This document shows positions 46,617 to 56,260 of a stretch of 64,000 nucleotides of DNA, piece by piece. Each line of letters begins with the position of its first letter. Position 1 is the first letter of the stretch. The stretch lies in assembly GCF_022539505.1 (NCBI RefSeq), contig NC_061514.1:218201837-218265836 (forward strand). The letters are read 5' to 3'. Source of the stretch: Lolium rigidum. Taxonomy: Eukaryota > Streptophyta > Magnoliopsida > Poales > Poaceae. The position numbers and the translations under genes are program-made. The notes under the pieces were generated by a model, which saw only the letters and a program-made list of their open reading frames with translations, was not told the origin of the DNA and ran no database searches.

Positions 46617-46762
46617 ATATTCATTAAAAGATCACCACCCAGCTGGCGCGTGGCCCTGTGCTTGTAGAGGCATTTAGAAGATGGGGGCGGCATCAACATA
46701 CTGGCAGCCTGATCAGCCGCAGTTTTGATCTTCCTTTTGAGTAAAGGCCCTAAAGTTTCAGT
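46617..46762 (-). CDS. Duplicated exon module, copy 4, with a shifted donor
   Basis: Begins after CATATGCAG with TETLGPLLKRKIKTAADQAA and includes MPPPSSKCLYKHRATRQLGG. Where the sisters have CCG|GTATAT this copy reads ATGTTATAT, so the usual GT donor is mutated; a GT two bases earlier may serve but breaks phase. Otherwise it is open. Confidence 0.6.
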
Positions 46763-46929
46763 CTGCATATGAATAGCAAAACAAAAGGCTGATCTCATCA
46801 GTGATATTGAATTACTGTATGAGATAGACTGATGCATATAGTGGATGCTCTTAGCCTATTGCACCATGAACACTAGCTATGGACAGACAAAAAAACTAGT
46901 TGACTCAGCTTTGTCTAGATATGAATGTA

Positions 46930-47186
46930 CTACCTCCATCCCAAAGCTTAAAGCTTATTTGTTTTTGAGAAATCAAAACAAGTAAAGTTTTGACCAAAAT
47001 TTTAGAACATTCTATCGACAAATAAAATATTGTGTAGATACCGTAGGAAAATATATTTCATTATCTATTTAATGATATTAATTTTGTATTTTGCATGTTA
47101 ATGATTTTTGGTAAAAGCTTAGTCAAACATGGTATAGTTTGACTTTCTAAAAATAATATAAGCCCTAAGCTTTGGTTTGGAGGTAG
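46930..47186. mobile_element. Stowaway-type MITE (257 bp)
   Basis: Inverted ends CTACCTCCATCCCAAAGCTTA and its complement near TAAGCTTTGGTTTGGAGGTAG, bounded by TA on each side. The interior is A/T rich and non-coding. This is the standard form of Tc1/mariner-derived Stowaway elements in grasses. Confidence 0.9.
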
Positions 47187-47275
47187 TAGTATCTAGAGCT
47201 AAAACACATCTAGATACATCCGTATCTACATATATTGAGTAAATTAATTTGGATCTGAGGGAGTATCAGATTCAG
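47187..47275. mobile_element. Truncated second Stowaway-like end
   Basis: CATCTAGATACATCCGTATC and GAGTAAATTAATTTGGATCTGAGGGAGTA form one end of a Stowaway related to the one at 48724-48838, lying directly against the complete MITE. Confidence 0.6.
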
Positions 47276-47308
47276 ACTACATAATGGTAAGTTTGTTAAA
47301 AAAATTAC

Positions 47309-47440
47309 CCCTGGGCGGTCCCTGCCCAGCTCGGCAGTGACATTTCGCTTCTCGTGCTGCAGATCGGGCCATGCTCCTGTAGCATGTGGGGCACTATTCT
47401 CGTTCCCCATAGCCTCAGCACGGAACCTGGAGGTACCAAC
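47309..47440 (-). CDS. 44-codon exon upstream of the duplicated modules
   Basis: 132 bp, phase 0-0, open: VGTSRFRAEAMGNENSAPHA then TGAWPDLQHEKRNVTAELGR and DRPG. Acceptor CTGTATCAG, donor GGG|GTAATT. It may be a diverged form of the module (GTSRFRAEA... and ..LGRDRPG). Confidence 0.55.
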
Positions 47441-47572
47441 CTGATACAGAGAATATAGACATGGTGTTACAGAGGCTTTACGCACAAACAACTGAAGACA
47501 TGTGCTACTTTAAGCATATTCCAGAACAGGAACAGATTGAGGATGCAGACGGTGGATAAGCAAACGGAGTAC

Positions 47573-47703
47573 CTGCTTTGCGGGGCTGGGGACGCAGCTC
47601 AGGCTCAGCCAACTGCCCACATGCGTGGTGGCGTTACACTCCATTGCCCCCCACCACCACGGACAGTTCCACCACCACCGAGGTCTTTCCTTTCCTGTAC
47701 AAG
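47573..47703 (-). CDS. Trp- and Cys-rich exon
   Basis: 131 bp between TTTGTCAG acceptor and CAG|GTACTC donor. In the frame that matches the next exon it is open and reads CTGKERPRWWWNCPWWWGAM followed by SWLSLSCVPSPAKQ. The composition is odd and derives from a GGTGGTGGT-like repeat. A possible 5' exon lies at 47,940-48,050, but that frame lacks an ATG, so the gene start is unresolved. Confidence 0.4.
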
Positions 47704-48363
47704 CTGACAAAAGATACAGTGAGGATCAGCAGAAACTACAAAGGTTGCAAATGTCGACAAATAAAGGAAGAACACCCCAATCCAAGCAAAGGTAGCCCCC
47801 GCCCCCACCCCCATCAATCACTCTCAGCGCGAGGGTGACCAGAAAGACACCCCTTCGCCCAGAATAGGAAAGAGATGCGCAAGATATCGAGGTGAGGAAA
47901 AAAACCGATCTCGAGGAAGGAAAGAACATTACTAGTACTACCTAATCCGCTTGGTCTAGATGCAGCTTGCCCCTCCAAGCTGGATGCCTGGACGGTGGAG
48001 GCGAAAGGAGGGGATCGAGCTAGCGGCTTGCATCCGTCGGCAGTCGGCACTCGATCGGGAGAGAAGGGGGGCTACATAAAGGGGAGGGGTAACATATTTT
48101 ATTACACAGTGAACTGACTGATGTGACTAGTCATTACATGTCTCACTGAAACTGGGGCCCATAGTGTGGCACCCCAAATTCACTTGAAGCTGCCCGCTGG
48201 GATGCATTGGCGCGTCAAGAAAATCCCCGAATTGTAGCGGGGAAATGAAACATTTCACAAAAATTCGAAATTCAAACACACCACCACGCGCCAAGCACGC
48301 GGGCTGTTCCTTCCTCTTCCTCGGTTCCTCCTCCCCTATCCGAAAAAACCCCATATCCCAAGC

Positions 48364-48552
48364 TCAAACAAAAAAAACCCCAAATCCCCTGGCCGCCATG
48401 CATGTCCTCGTTAACCCACTGGAGATCGTTCCCGGACGAGGCGGACCCCCCGCCCTGAGATCCCGAGTTCCGTCCACCTCGAGGCACTGCGTGTTGTCTC
48501 GCAGCAGCGGCTTGAGGGCGCTGTAGAGGAAGTTCCGCCGGAAAGTGCTCAT
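48364..48552 (-). CDS. Possible 5' exon or gene fragment of unknown identity
   Basis: A 62-codon minus-strand frame starts MSTFRRNFLYSALKPLLRDN and includes TQCLEVDGTRDLRAGGPPRP. GC content and codon use look gene-like against the A/T-rich surroundings, and a pyrimidine-rich leader precedes the ATG. I do not recognise the family. It could be a captured fragment or an unrelated short ORF. Confidence 0.3.
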   Translation of the reverse strand: MSTFRRNFLYSALKPLLRDNTQCLEVDGTRDLRAGGPPRPGTISSGLTRTCMAARGFGVFFV

Positions 48553-48723
48553 GACAACCGTGCAAGCTCACCGGCGTGCTGTATCCCGAGAGGAACTGGT
48601 CAACGGTTTGCTATTCGCAAAAAAAAATTGCGGGCCAAGATCTGGTAAAGCTTCGTCGATGGCTTGCCGCGAGAGGCTTGGAGTCCAGAGTCAATAAACT
48701 AGCTGCTCGAGGACTTGGGCGGT

Positions 48724-48838
48724 TTACACCGATTCATATTAACTGACTCAAGTTTGTTAGTCTAGTTAACAAATGCATCTAGATACATCCATATCTAGAC
48801 AAAATCGAGTCAATTAATATGAATCAGAGGGGAGTACC
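48724..48838. mobile_element. Short Stowaway-like MITE
   Basis: Inverted ends ACCGATTCATATTAACTGAC at the left and GTCAATTAATATGAATCAGAG at the right face each other across ~75 bp. TA-type flanks are plausible. It lies between the two minus-strand genes. Confidence 0.75.
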
Positions 48839-49058
48839 TGAAAGTGTTTCATGCTACCAATTAATGCGCTGGCAGGACTCACTGTAGAAGTAATTGTGCT
48901 ACTACTCATACGATGAACTGATTGTGTGGGTGTCAAATTTTCAACGCGATCATCCACTGAATGCTTAATTATAGTTCTAGCTCCAAAGGCGTACAAATCA
49001 TAACATAGATAGTACATACTACAGCACCAGAACATAAGAGTACGAATCATAAAGTAGC

Positions 49059-49655
49059 TCAACATTTCACATCAGGGCTGGATGGTTCTGAGACTACCGG
49101 GACGCCCATGATGATCTCCGGGCGTGCATCCACTTCAACGCAAAGCTGTGTACTCGGTCCACGGCTTTCTTCTGTAGGCTGGATAATCTCAGGTGCAGGA
49201 CCTCCGTCTATGAAAGGCTCGTCATCAGTACCATCCACAGGTGCATCAGGGGTGAGTGGTCTTGAGACTACCGGGACGCCCCTGATGATCTCCGGGCGTG
49301 CATCCACTTCAACGCAGAGCTGTGTACTCGGTCCACGGCCTCCTTCTGTAGGCTGGATAATCTCAGGTGCAGGACCTTCGTCTATGAAAGGCTCGTCATC
49401 AGTGCCATCCACAGGAGCATCATGGCTGGGTGGTCTTGAGACTATCCGGACGCCCCTGATGATCTTTGGGCGTGCATCCACATCAACGCAAAGTTGTGTA
49501 CTCGGTCCACGGCCTCCTTCTGTAGGCTAGATAATCTCAGGTGCAGGACCTTCGTCTATGAAAGGCTCGTCATCAGTACCATCCACAGGTGCATCAAACT
49601 GAGATTCATCTTCAAATCTCCCATCAAACTGAGAGACCTCTTCAACTCTATGCTT
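49059..49655 (-). pseudogene. Exon 3 of the transposase-associated gene: 58-residue tandem repeats, nonsense mutation
   Basis: Starts after ATTGCAG at 49656 in phase 0 with KHRVEEVSQFDGRFEDESQF, then three full and one partial repeats of 174 bp (58 residues). The unit includes APVDGTDDEPFIDEGPAPEI, then IQPTEGGRGPSTQLCVEVDA and RPEIIRGVPVVSRP. Repeat anchors AGACTA sit at 49091, 49265 and 49439. In the first repeat CAG has become TAG (49527-49529) where the others keep Gln, so the protein stops early. The repeats are acidic, low-complexity linkers of unknown role. Confidence 0.75.
49080..49600. repeat. 174-bp coding tandem repeat (~3 copies)
   Basis: Successive units are very similar and exactly 174 bp apart, so they keep reading frame. 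The near identity suggests recent amplification. Confidence 0.9.
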
Positions 49656-49731
49656 CTGCAATTAGTACATCAACCGATTAGACAAACATCTAAGGGATGC
49701 AACCTGAACAAATGCCGTTTTACATATTTAC

Positions 49732-49815
49732 CTTCTCATCTGGCACAACACATGTCCCAGAGCTGAAACCCGTTTCCTGAAGCAAGCGCTTTTTCTCTCC
49801 TTCCCGTCCATCCAT
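49732..49815 (-). CDS. Exon 2 of the transposase-associated gene
   Basis: 84 bp, 28 codons, phase 0-0, between CTTGTTGCAG and AAG|GTAAAT. Reads MDGREGEKKRLLQETGFSSG then TCVVPDEK. It is open and joins exon 1 and exon 3 in frame. Confidence 0.65.
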
Positions 49816-49925
49816 CTGCAACAAGTTAAATTTTAGTACAGAACCTTGCACATCAATGCAAACTATTGATCGAAACGGCGGCAACATCAATATAAATAAT
49901 TAACTACATATGCCAGCACACATAC

Positions 49926-50198
49926 AGTGTGAGCAAGATCTGCTTCTCCCGCTGAAGGATCATTATATGGTTCACCATGATAAACCCACCTAACATATGT
50001 GCGGTCCATCCCAAAAATGTGTAAATGATCTTCCACTACATGGTGAGGCCTCTTCTCACCATTCATACATGTGCAGCGCGGGCAATACATGTCCAGGTTG
50101 TGACCTTCATGAGCTCTAATAAACCCCATAAAGGGTTGAACACCATTTATATATGAAGGGGAACATAAGTGTCCATGCAGTATCCAAGTTCTGTCCAT
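49926..50198 (-). CDS. Exon 1: transposase-associated zinc domain (CACTA TNP2-type N-terminus)
   Basis: ATG at 50198 opens 91 codons ending at ACT|GTATGT. MDRTWILHGHLCSPSYING, then FMGFIRAHEG, MYCPRCTCMN, HHVVEDHLHIFGMD and YVRWVYHGE follow the pattern of the transposase-associated domain (PF13963) found at the N-terminus of plant CACTA transposases: M-D-R-x-W start, Cys pair, paired His, and Y-x-x-W-x-x-H-G-E end. No TNP2 catalytic region follows in this window, so this is a truncated or derived gene. Exons 2 and 3 continue in frame to the left. Confidence 0.8.
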
Positions 50199-50219
50199 CT
50201 GTTTAATTATGAGATACAA

Positions 50220-50560
50220 TGGTTGGTGATTAATTTAAGGCGAAGTAGGAAATGTATATCCCTCGAGTACAAAACTATACTACATGATTATGCATTTCAG
50301 CAATCATGTCGAGTATAAAACAAAAAATGCACTTAGCTCATTGGAGGTGATAGAACTAAAGATGAGTGAGATGTTTGTTTGCATCATCCTAAAGGTAGTA
50401 CTAGAGTACCTCCCCATCGCAATGCTTAATTATCCTGGCATTTTTTAGAAAAGTCAACCCACGTAAGGTTTGACCACTATTTAAAAGAATCTATCAACAT
50501 ATATCATATTTTATAGATACCATATGAAAATATAGTTCATTAACTATTTGACGGTATTGA
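50220..50560. mobile_element. Upstream region with a partial Stowaway MITE
   Basis: At ~50,396-50,535 the sequence (TACCTCCCCATCGCAATGC, GTTTGACCACTATT, TATCATATTTTATAGATACC) parallels the left part of the MITE at 46930 but lacks the matching right end. The rest holds nothing I can name. Confidence 0.55.
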
Positions 50561-51082
50561 TTTGAAAAGCCATAAAGTCAATTTAAAACATTTGGTTACG
50601 CATTTCAAAATTTCGAGCAAACTAGGGGTACATAAAGTACAATTCAAAATTTCGAGAAAAATACTAAGGGGCAGTGCTCTAAGTATAGTGTTGGAACCTC
50701 AAAGCTCTAGTAAAACTTGTGTGTTGCATCCACCTAGCACACATGGCCTGCATGCCCTACTAAAGTGTGTGGGCAACCCCAAAACATTAGTCAATCATTT
50801 GTGTTGCATCCACCTATAGCACACACGGTGTGCATCGATCGTTTGATCTTAACTTACATTGAGCTAGAGGTGGTACAAAAAATAAAAGTAAAACAAACCG
50901 ATACATGTAGGCATTATACGTACACATATAAATCGCGAGGTGAGTATTTTTTTGTGATGTGGCTGCAAAAAATAATTAGGTGCAAACTGCCAATACTTTA
51001 TTTTGCAAAGGTGATTAATTAATTGACCTTTAAAGAGGCCAAATTCAAAGTGTGAGGATATATGTTGTGATCAATAATATGT

Positions 51083-51310
51083 GCTCTCTCCGTCCCAAAC
51101 TGTAAGGCACCTAAGATTTAGTCAAAAGTTAACATCTTCTAACTTTGACCAAGTTTATACAAAAAAATATGGATGTCTACAATATCAAATGGACATTTTG
51201 AGAAATTATACTTTCAGCTGGTGAATATATTGATATTGATTTGGCATTGTGAATGTTTATATTTTTACATATAAATTTGGTCAAATTAAAATATGTTGAC
51301 TTTTGACTAA
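51083..51310. mobile_element. Stowaway-like MITE, one end degraded
   Basis: Begins CTCTCTCCGTCCCAAACTGT and contains CATCTTCTAACTTTGACCA near the left and ATGTTGACTTTTGACTAATG near the right as weak inverted partners. The right terminal inverted repeat is not intact. Confidence 0.65.
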
Positions 51311-51514
51311 TGTTTTAGATGTGTGAGCCCATTTTTGGAAGAGAGCTGAGATGATGTGTGCATCTTCTCGTGCGTGGCTAACATCATCTCTGCCAACAAG
51401 GTATAGATGTTTTTGCTTCCCCGCAAACAAATAATATCTTTTTCTTCTCTTTCTCGTGTAGATGGAAAAATGAGATATTTTTGTGATGTGGCTACGAAAA
51501 TAAGGTACAGTCAT

Positions 51515-52275
51515 TTCAATTTTCACATTTAAATGACTTTATGCCGATTTTTTGAAAGTAATTCAAATTTGAGCTGTAGGTGTGTTATAACTTGGTCGTC
51601 CAATAATTCCCGAAAATCATTTTTAGATACATATTGCTTATTAATAAAAAAACCAATGATAGTACTGAAATATTCAACCCCTTTGTATGAATAATCATGT
51701 CGACCATTTTGACCAGGTTTTGAAAAAACTAAAGGAAAATGAAGAAAACCTCAAAAAATGAAATCCTTCCGCATGGAGTGCATATATGTGTACTAATTGA
51801 TAGGGAAAATAAGAAACCTATAATAGGGTATTGAAGAAAAACAAAATGTCTTCACAAAATGGACTATCGGGTATGAAGATTCATGGTTTTCAAGCCAAAT
51901 GATATAGTTATGGCCGTATTTGTTATATTGGTGGTGCATCTTGCCATTCCCAACAATGTTGTTGACTACACTTTTGAAATTTTTGGTATAAAAAATTATT
52001 TTCATTTTCTAAATGACAAAATAGGTTTATTTTGTGAATGGGGTACAAAAAATACGGGTCAAAATGGCATCTTTATATTTTTAAGATAAATTAGGCCATA
52101 TTTTAGTGCCAATTCCCAACTTTTACGATTTTTAATGCTTTCTAGCTAGTTTCGCACATTTAAATGACTTTATGCTAATTTATTGAAAGTAATTCAAATT
52201 TGAATTGTAGGTGTGTTATAAATTGATCCTAGAAGTTTCCAAAAATCATTTTTAGATACATATTAGTTATTATAT
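51515..52275. repeat. Direct repeat of ~125 bp, 0.63 kb apart
   Basis: CATTTAAATGACTTTATGC, GAAAGTAATTCAAATTTGA, TGTAGGTGTGTTATAA and ATCATTTTTAGATACATAT occur in the same order at 51,525-51,645 and 52,152-52,272. The sequence between shows no ORF. I cannot assign it; it may be part of a CACTA interior. Confidence 0.75.
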
Positions 52276-52289
52276 ATATGACTCTAATA

Positions 52290-52677
52290 GAAGTTTGAAA
52301 CTATTCATCTATCAGTTTGTCTTATTTCGATGAAGGTTTATCTTTATCATGCATTCTTATTAAATTAACTTGAGAGCTATCACGATGAAGTTAATAACAT
52401 TAGCCTGACGTGTTTTTCACAACCATCAAGTTATTTCCAATTAACTTGAGAGTTTTACTCTCCCCCACAAGAATATTAATTCCTAAACCTGACGGGAATA
52501 GCAGATCGTCACTTTAATTGGTCATTAACCTAATGTGTTCTTCTCAACCATCAAGTTATAGCCAATTAACTTGAGAGATTTATTTTACCCGCCAAGAAAA
52601 TTCATTTCCTTGAGGTCAGTTTTCGGGCCCCTCAAGCAAATAATGCCCCGTCAAGGTCTTCACGTTTCCTGGTAGTG
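52290..52677 (-). mobile_element. Candidate CACTA right terminus with subterminal repeats
   Basis: Ends CACGTTTCCTGGTAGTG, whose complement CACTACCAGGAAACGTG looks like a CACTA terminus. Inside it are repeats of CAATTAACTTGAGAG (three copies) and of ACCATCAAGTTAT with TGACG motifs. The terminus matches the G terminus only over CACTAC-AG-AAA and the 3-bp flanks differ (TGA against GTA), so it may belong to another CACTA family. Confidence 0.5.
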
Positions 52678-52794
52678 GTAGATCAACCTTAAATGATGGT
52701 GAAATTGATCCAAGGTGTGTGTGTGTGGAATATATATACACACTACAGTGCACCAGTTTTGAACTAGCTAGACATGTATTAGCAGCTTAACAAC

Positions 52795-53188
52795 TGTTGG
52801 TTGACATAGGCATGTCGGATAGGTCTGCCGAATAAAGTATCCGAGGTTATCTAGAAGGCCCACGACCCGAAGCATTGAAGGCCCAGAAGCCCAAAGAATC
52901 TCGGATAAGGAACATAGACTTGTATCAGGAATCATGTAACAATATGGGAAAGGCCCGATAAACCTTCTCGTAGTTTGTAACTTGTACGACACGAAGTCCC
53001 TCGGCTCTGCCTCCTATATAAAGGAGAGCCGAGGGAAGAGAAAATGATCGATTCATTGTGAACACAAACCACCGCAACTTTAGTCGAAACACCTTTGTCG
53101 GCTGGAACCTTCGAGATCTACTTGCCCTCTACTTCTTATGAAACCCAAGTCTACAATCTGTAGGCATTGACAAGTTAATACCTTGTCA
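52795..53188 (+). repeat. 5' LTR of Gypsy element F (394 bp)
   Basis: Starts TGTTGGTTGACATAGG and ends ACCTTGTCA, directly followed by TTGGCACCGTCTGTGGGA (53190-53207), the same primer-site type as in B. The TATA box TATATAAA is at 53015-53022. No second LTR is present because the element is truncated at ~57,165. Confidence 0.85.
53015..53022 (+). promoter_or_regulatory. TATA box of the F LTR
   Basis: CTCCTATATAAAGGAGAG, an excellent TATA context within a short palindrome, about 170 bp before the LTR end. Confidence 0.75.
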
Positions 53189-53234
53189 ATTGGCACCGTC
53201 TGTGGGAACTGGAGGTCGCAAGGTCGTGATTTCG

Positions 53235-54218
53235 ATGGCATCATCAACATCATCATCTGCTGCAAGCAACACGATGGACGGAGGTAAACGAGTCCAACCT
53301 GATCTCGCCGATTTTGTTCCTCACCCTCCCACCCATTTGCATGTATATGCCGATCTGGAGGAGTCGACGGAGATGATGTTCGGGAGCTTCCGCTTCCTCG
53401 TCGGGAAAGAAGGATCGCATCGTCTTGCGGCACCGATTTTTTCGGGACCGTCAGCGATCGATTCCGATTTCTTGGGATCGTCAGCATCATCCATCGAGTC
53501 AGACGATGAGGAAGTTTCGCCGCCACGCTTCACCAAGCCCGCCGACGGCGGGGAAATCACCGATCTGTTCAGTGACATGACTTTCGGGTCGTTCATGGAT
53601 TCTGATCTGGAAAGCGACTCAGAGAGCTTCGAAAACAACAACCTCAACAACCACGGCTTCACCAGCTTTGACTGCATCGACACCGCCCCTGAGAGTTGGG
53701 AGGTCTTTGCCGATCTATACAATGGTGTCACCGACCCTGAAGATAATGAAAACACATATGCAATATATCATCAAGTCTGTGCAATAGGTGAATCAAGCAA
53801 ACAAGAAGATGAAGAATCTGAGGCTTTTGATGATTTGGGTAATCCTTTCATCGATCCCGCAGATCTCACGCGTGGAACCGGAAATAAGTACATCGGAACC
53901 ACGCCGCGAGAAAAAGTGCGGCTGTCGCATGAAGCATGGGATAGAGCTCAGAAAGCCATGGATGGCACAGAGCCAATGACCATTGCAGCTACACCGGAGG
54001 CGTTACAAGCTTATCAATATAAAATCGCTCTCTCTAAGCGAGAGCTAGAAAAACAAATGGTAGTCCTCGATCTGAGAAGAGCTGGAGCTGGTGTGTCAAG
54101 TGGATGCAAGGCCAACCTGAGTCGACAATCAAGAACTTTGGGAGATAGTCACAGGAACACCCGTTCAAGAGCAAGATCTCGACTAGCAAACATGCCCGAG
54201 GCAGATCGGGAGAACTAG
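53235..54218 (+). pseudogene. F gag, N-terminal segment
   Basis: From ATG 53235 about 327 codons to a TAG at 54216-54218. It is rich in acidic and Ser residues (SSASSIESDDEEVSPPRF, MDSDLESDSESFENNN) with no zinc knuckle. Further along, TPEALQAYQYKIALSKRELE suggests a helical segment. The stop is premature, since gag-like sequence resumes downstream. The frame before the ATG is open but lies in the primer site. Confidence 0.7.
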
Positions 54219-54365
54219 ATCCAGAATCTCGACATGTCCTTTATGTTAATAGATACGAGAGGGAACATAATCCCGAAAACTCCGGAGGCAGGATATATGG
54301 CGACACATGCTTACATAATGGCATCCAAACCACCTGAAGAAGATCCCAGAGAGTCACTGTACTAG

Positions 54366-54974
54366 ATGGCTATGGCAGGAGTCGGTATTATGGGGGCAGC
54401 AATTGTAGGAAGAGAAGTTGCACCACAACTCGAAAGTGCTCCACGCAGAAATAGTCCAAGACAAAATAGTCCTCGACCCACTGCAGTGGCGGTGCGAGAT
54501 CCTCCAAGATATGGTGACACGAGGAACACGGTGAACCAGGCTCGAGTCGATATAGCACGATAGGAGAGGAACCGTGAAAATAGAAAATGGGAACGTCAGC
54601 ACTCACCGGAAGTTAGTGAGGAGGATTTGTGTGGACTCCCTTGTTTTACCCGACGAGTTCGTAAAACTAAAGTACCTTCTAGCTTCAAGTTACCTGACAA
54701 CTACAAAAAATTCAACGGATTGCAAGATCTTGAGGATTGGCTAGTCGACTACTTAGAGACAGTGAAGCTGATGGGCGGAACCATAGCAACGGCCATGCAG
54801 AGCATTCAGGTCCACCTCCGTGGAGCCGCAAGATCCTGGATGAAGAAGCTACCGGAAGGATCCATCGACAACTGGGAAACTTTTGAGGACTTGTTCATGA
54901 GGAATTTCTGTTCCACGTGCAAGAAACCATCATCAAATAGAGCAGTTAAGGACCTGCAAGAAGAAGTCAGATGA
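54366..54974 (+). pseudogene. F gag, core segment
   Basis: Two open stretches in the same sense (54366-54563 and 54627-54974), separated by stops. The second contains LPDNYKKFNGLQDLEDWLVD, then VHLRGAARSWMKKLPEGSID and WETFEDLFMRNF, the pattern of the retrotransposon gag core (PF03732). It ends at a TGA. The gag is dead in this copy. Confidence 0.8.
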
Positions 54975-55095
54975 ATCAATGAGGATGTATATCCAGAGGT
55001 GGAGCATCATAAATTTTTTGGCGGAGAACGTGTCCGATGAATGAGCAATCGACGCGTTTGTTGCAAGAATCCGAAGAAGAGATCTAATCAAAGAA

Positions 55096-55739
55096 GTGGG
55101 TAGGTCCAACCCAAGAACAATAGCAGACCTCATGGAGATAGCAAATTGCTGGGCTGACGGAGAAGATGTTGTTCATAACAAGCGGCAGAGGTCACCCGAG
55201 GAGGATCGCAACAGAAACAACAATCAAAATAGGCGAAGTTTTTGCCACTTAACAGATTATGATGGTCCCAGCCAAGTGGCGGCTGGTTTCCGAGGAATAG
55301 TGGAGGAAATCACCTGGACGATTACCAGAGGAGTAATGATCAGCGCAAAGATCACAGAGATGCACCGAGTTCCAGTGGGCAAAATAATCGGCCAAGGTTT
55401 CCAAGGCCATACAATGTGCCACCTGAAGATCTGCTGAACGGGTCGTGCCAGATGCATTTTGACCTCGACAATGAAGGCAAGAGACAGTCGGGTCACCTTC
55501 AGAAGGACTGCCGAACATTCCAAGCTTTGCGGAGATACATGGAGAACGCAAACACCCAAGCAACAAGCAGGGGATACGTGCAGGGGCCAAGGAGTGAAGT
55601 TCACCTGCCACAACCACCCGCAATTACCAGTGTGAACCAGCATCATCTGCAACTTGCAGCACCTCCAAGCAACAATGGCGACTTCATAGATACAACGGGA
55701 GCAGTATCGATGATACAGAAGGGCAGGCCCTCCAATTGA
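55096..55739 (+). pseudogene. F gag C-terminus
   Basis: Broken frames read NPRTIADLMEIANCWADGED, then a basic, Asn-rich stretch and a degenerate knuckle remnant GHLQKDCRTFQALRRYMEN. The first part is the standard Gag segment following the core. Frameshift near 55,430 and a stop at 55,737. Confidence 0.7.
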
Positions 55740-55769
55740 GCGCAGAAGTTGATTTCGCGATAGGTATAC

Positions 55770-56260
55770 ATGGCAGAAAAGTCGCCTCCACCAACCGTTT
55801 GGTTTCTCAATTGGTTGGGACAGCCAATAGGATTCACTCAAGAGGATCATCCACCTCTAGTTCCACGACCAGGGCAATCAGCTATGATCTTACCGGCAGT
55901 GATCGCAGGTTTTGACGTCTCACACATATTCATAGATGGAGGAAGCAGTCTAAACCTCATATATGCAGAGACGATGCGGCAGATGAATATTTCCTTAGCA
56001 AACTTGACACCAACAGACACGCATTTTCACGGCATCACACCCAAGAAACCAAATTATCCTTTGGGAAAGATTGCACTGGATGTGCAGTTTGGAACACGAG
56101 AAAACTTCAGGAAGGAGAAGCTGGAGTTCGAAGTTATCGACTGCCCGTCTCAATATCATGCTCTCTTGGGATGACCCGCATATGCCAGATTCATGGCTGT
56201 GCCGCATTATACATACCTTTTATGGAGGATCCCTGGACCCAAGGGCCCAATAACAATCAA
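55770..56260 (+). pseudogene. F protease region
   Basis: Contains GFDVSHIFIDGGSSLNLIYA with the IDGGSS active-site form of Tat-type proteases, then PLGKIALDVQFGT, NFRKEKLEFEVID and YHALLG, and a TGA where the sister element B reads RPAFAKFM. It resumes with MAVPHYTYLLWRIPGPKGPI in another frame from 56193. The catalytic motif is intact but the frame is not. Confidence 0.85.

Noticed and set aside
37296..52677. One intact 15-kb CACTA element from 37296 to 52677
   Set aside because: The two termini match only partly and the flanking 3-bp sequences (TGA, GTA) are not a duplication. I kept them as separate features.
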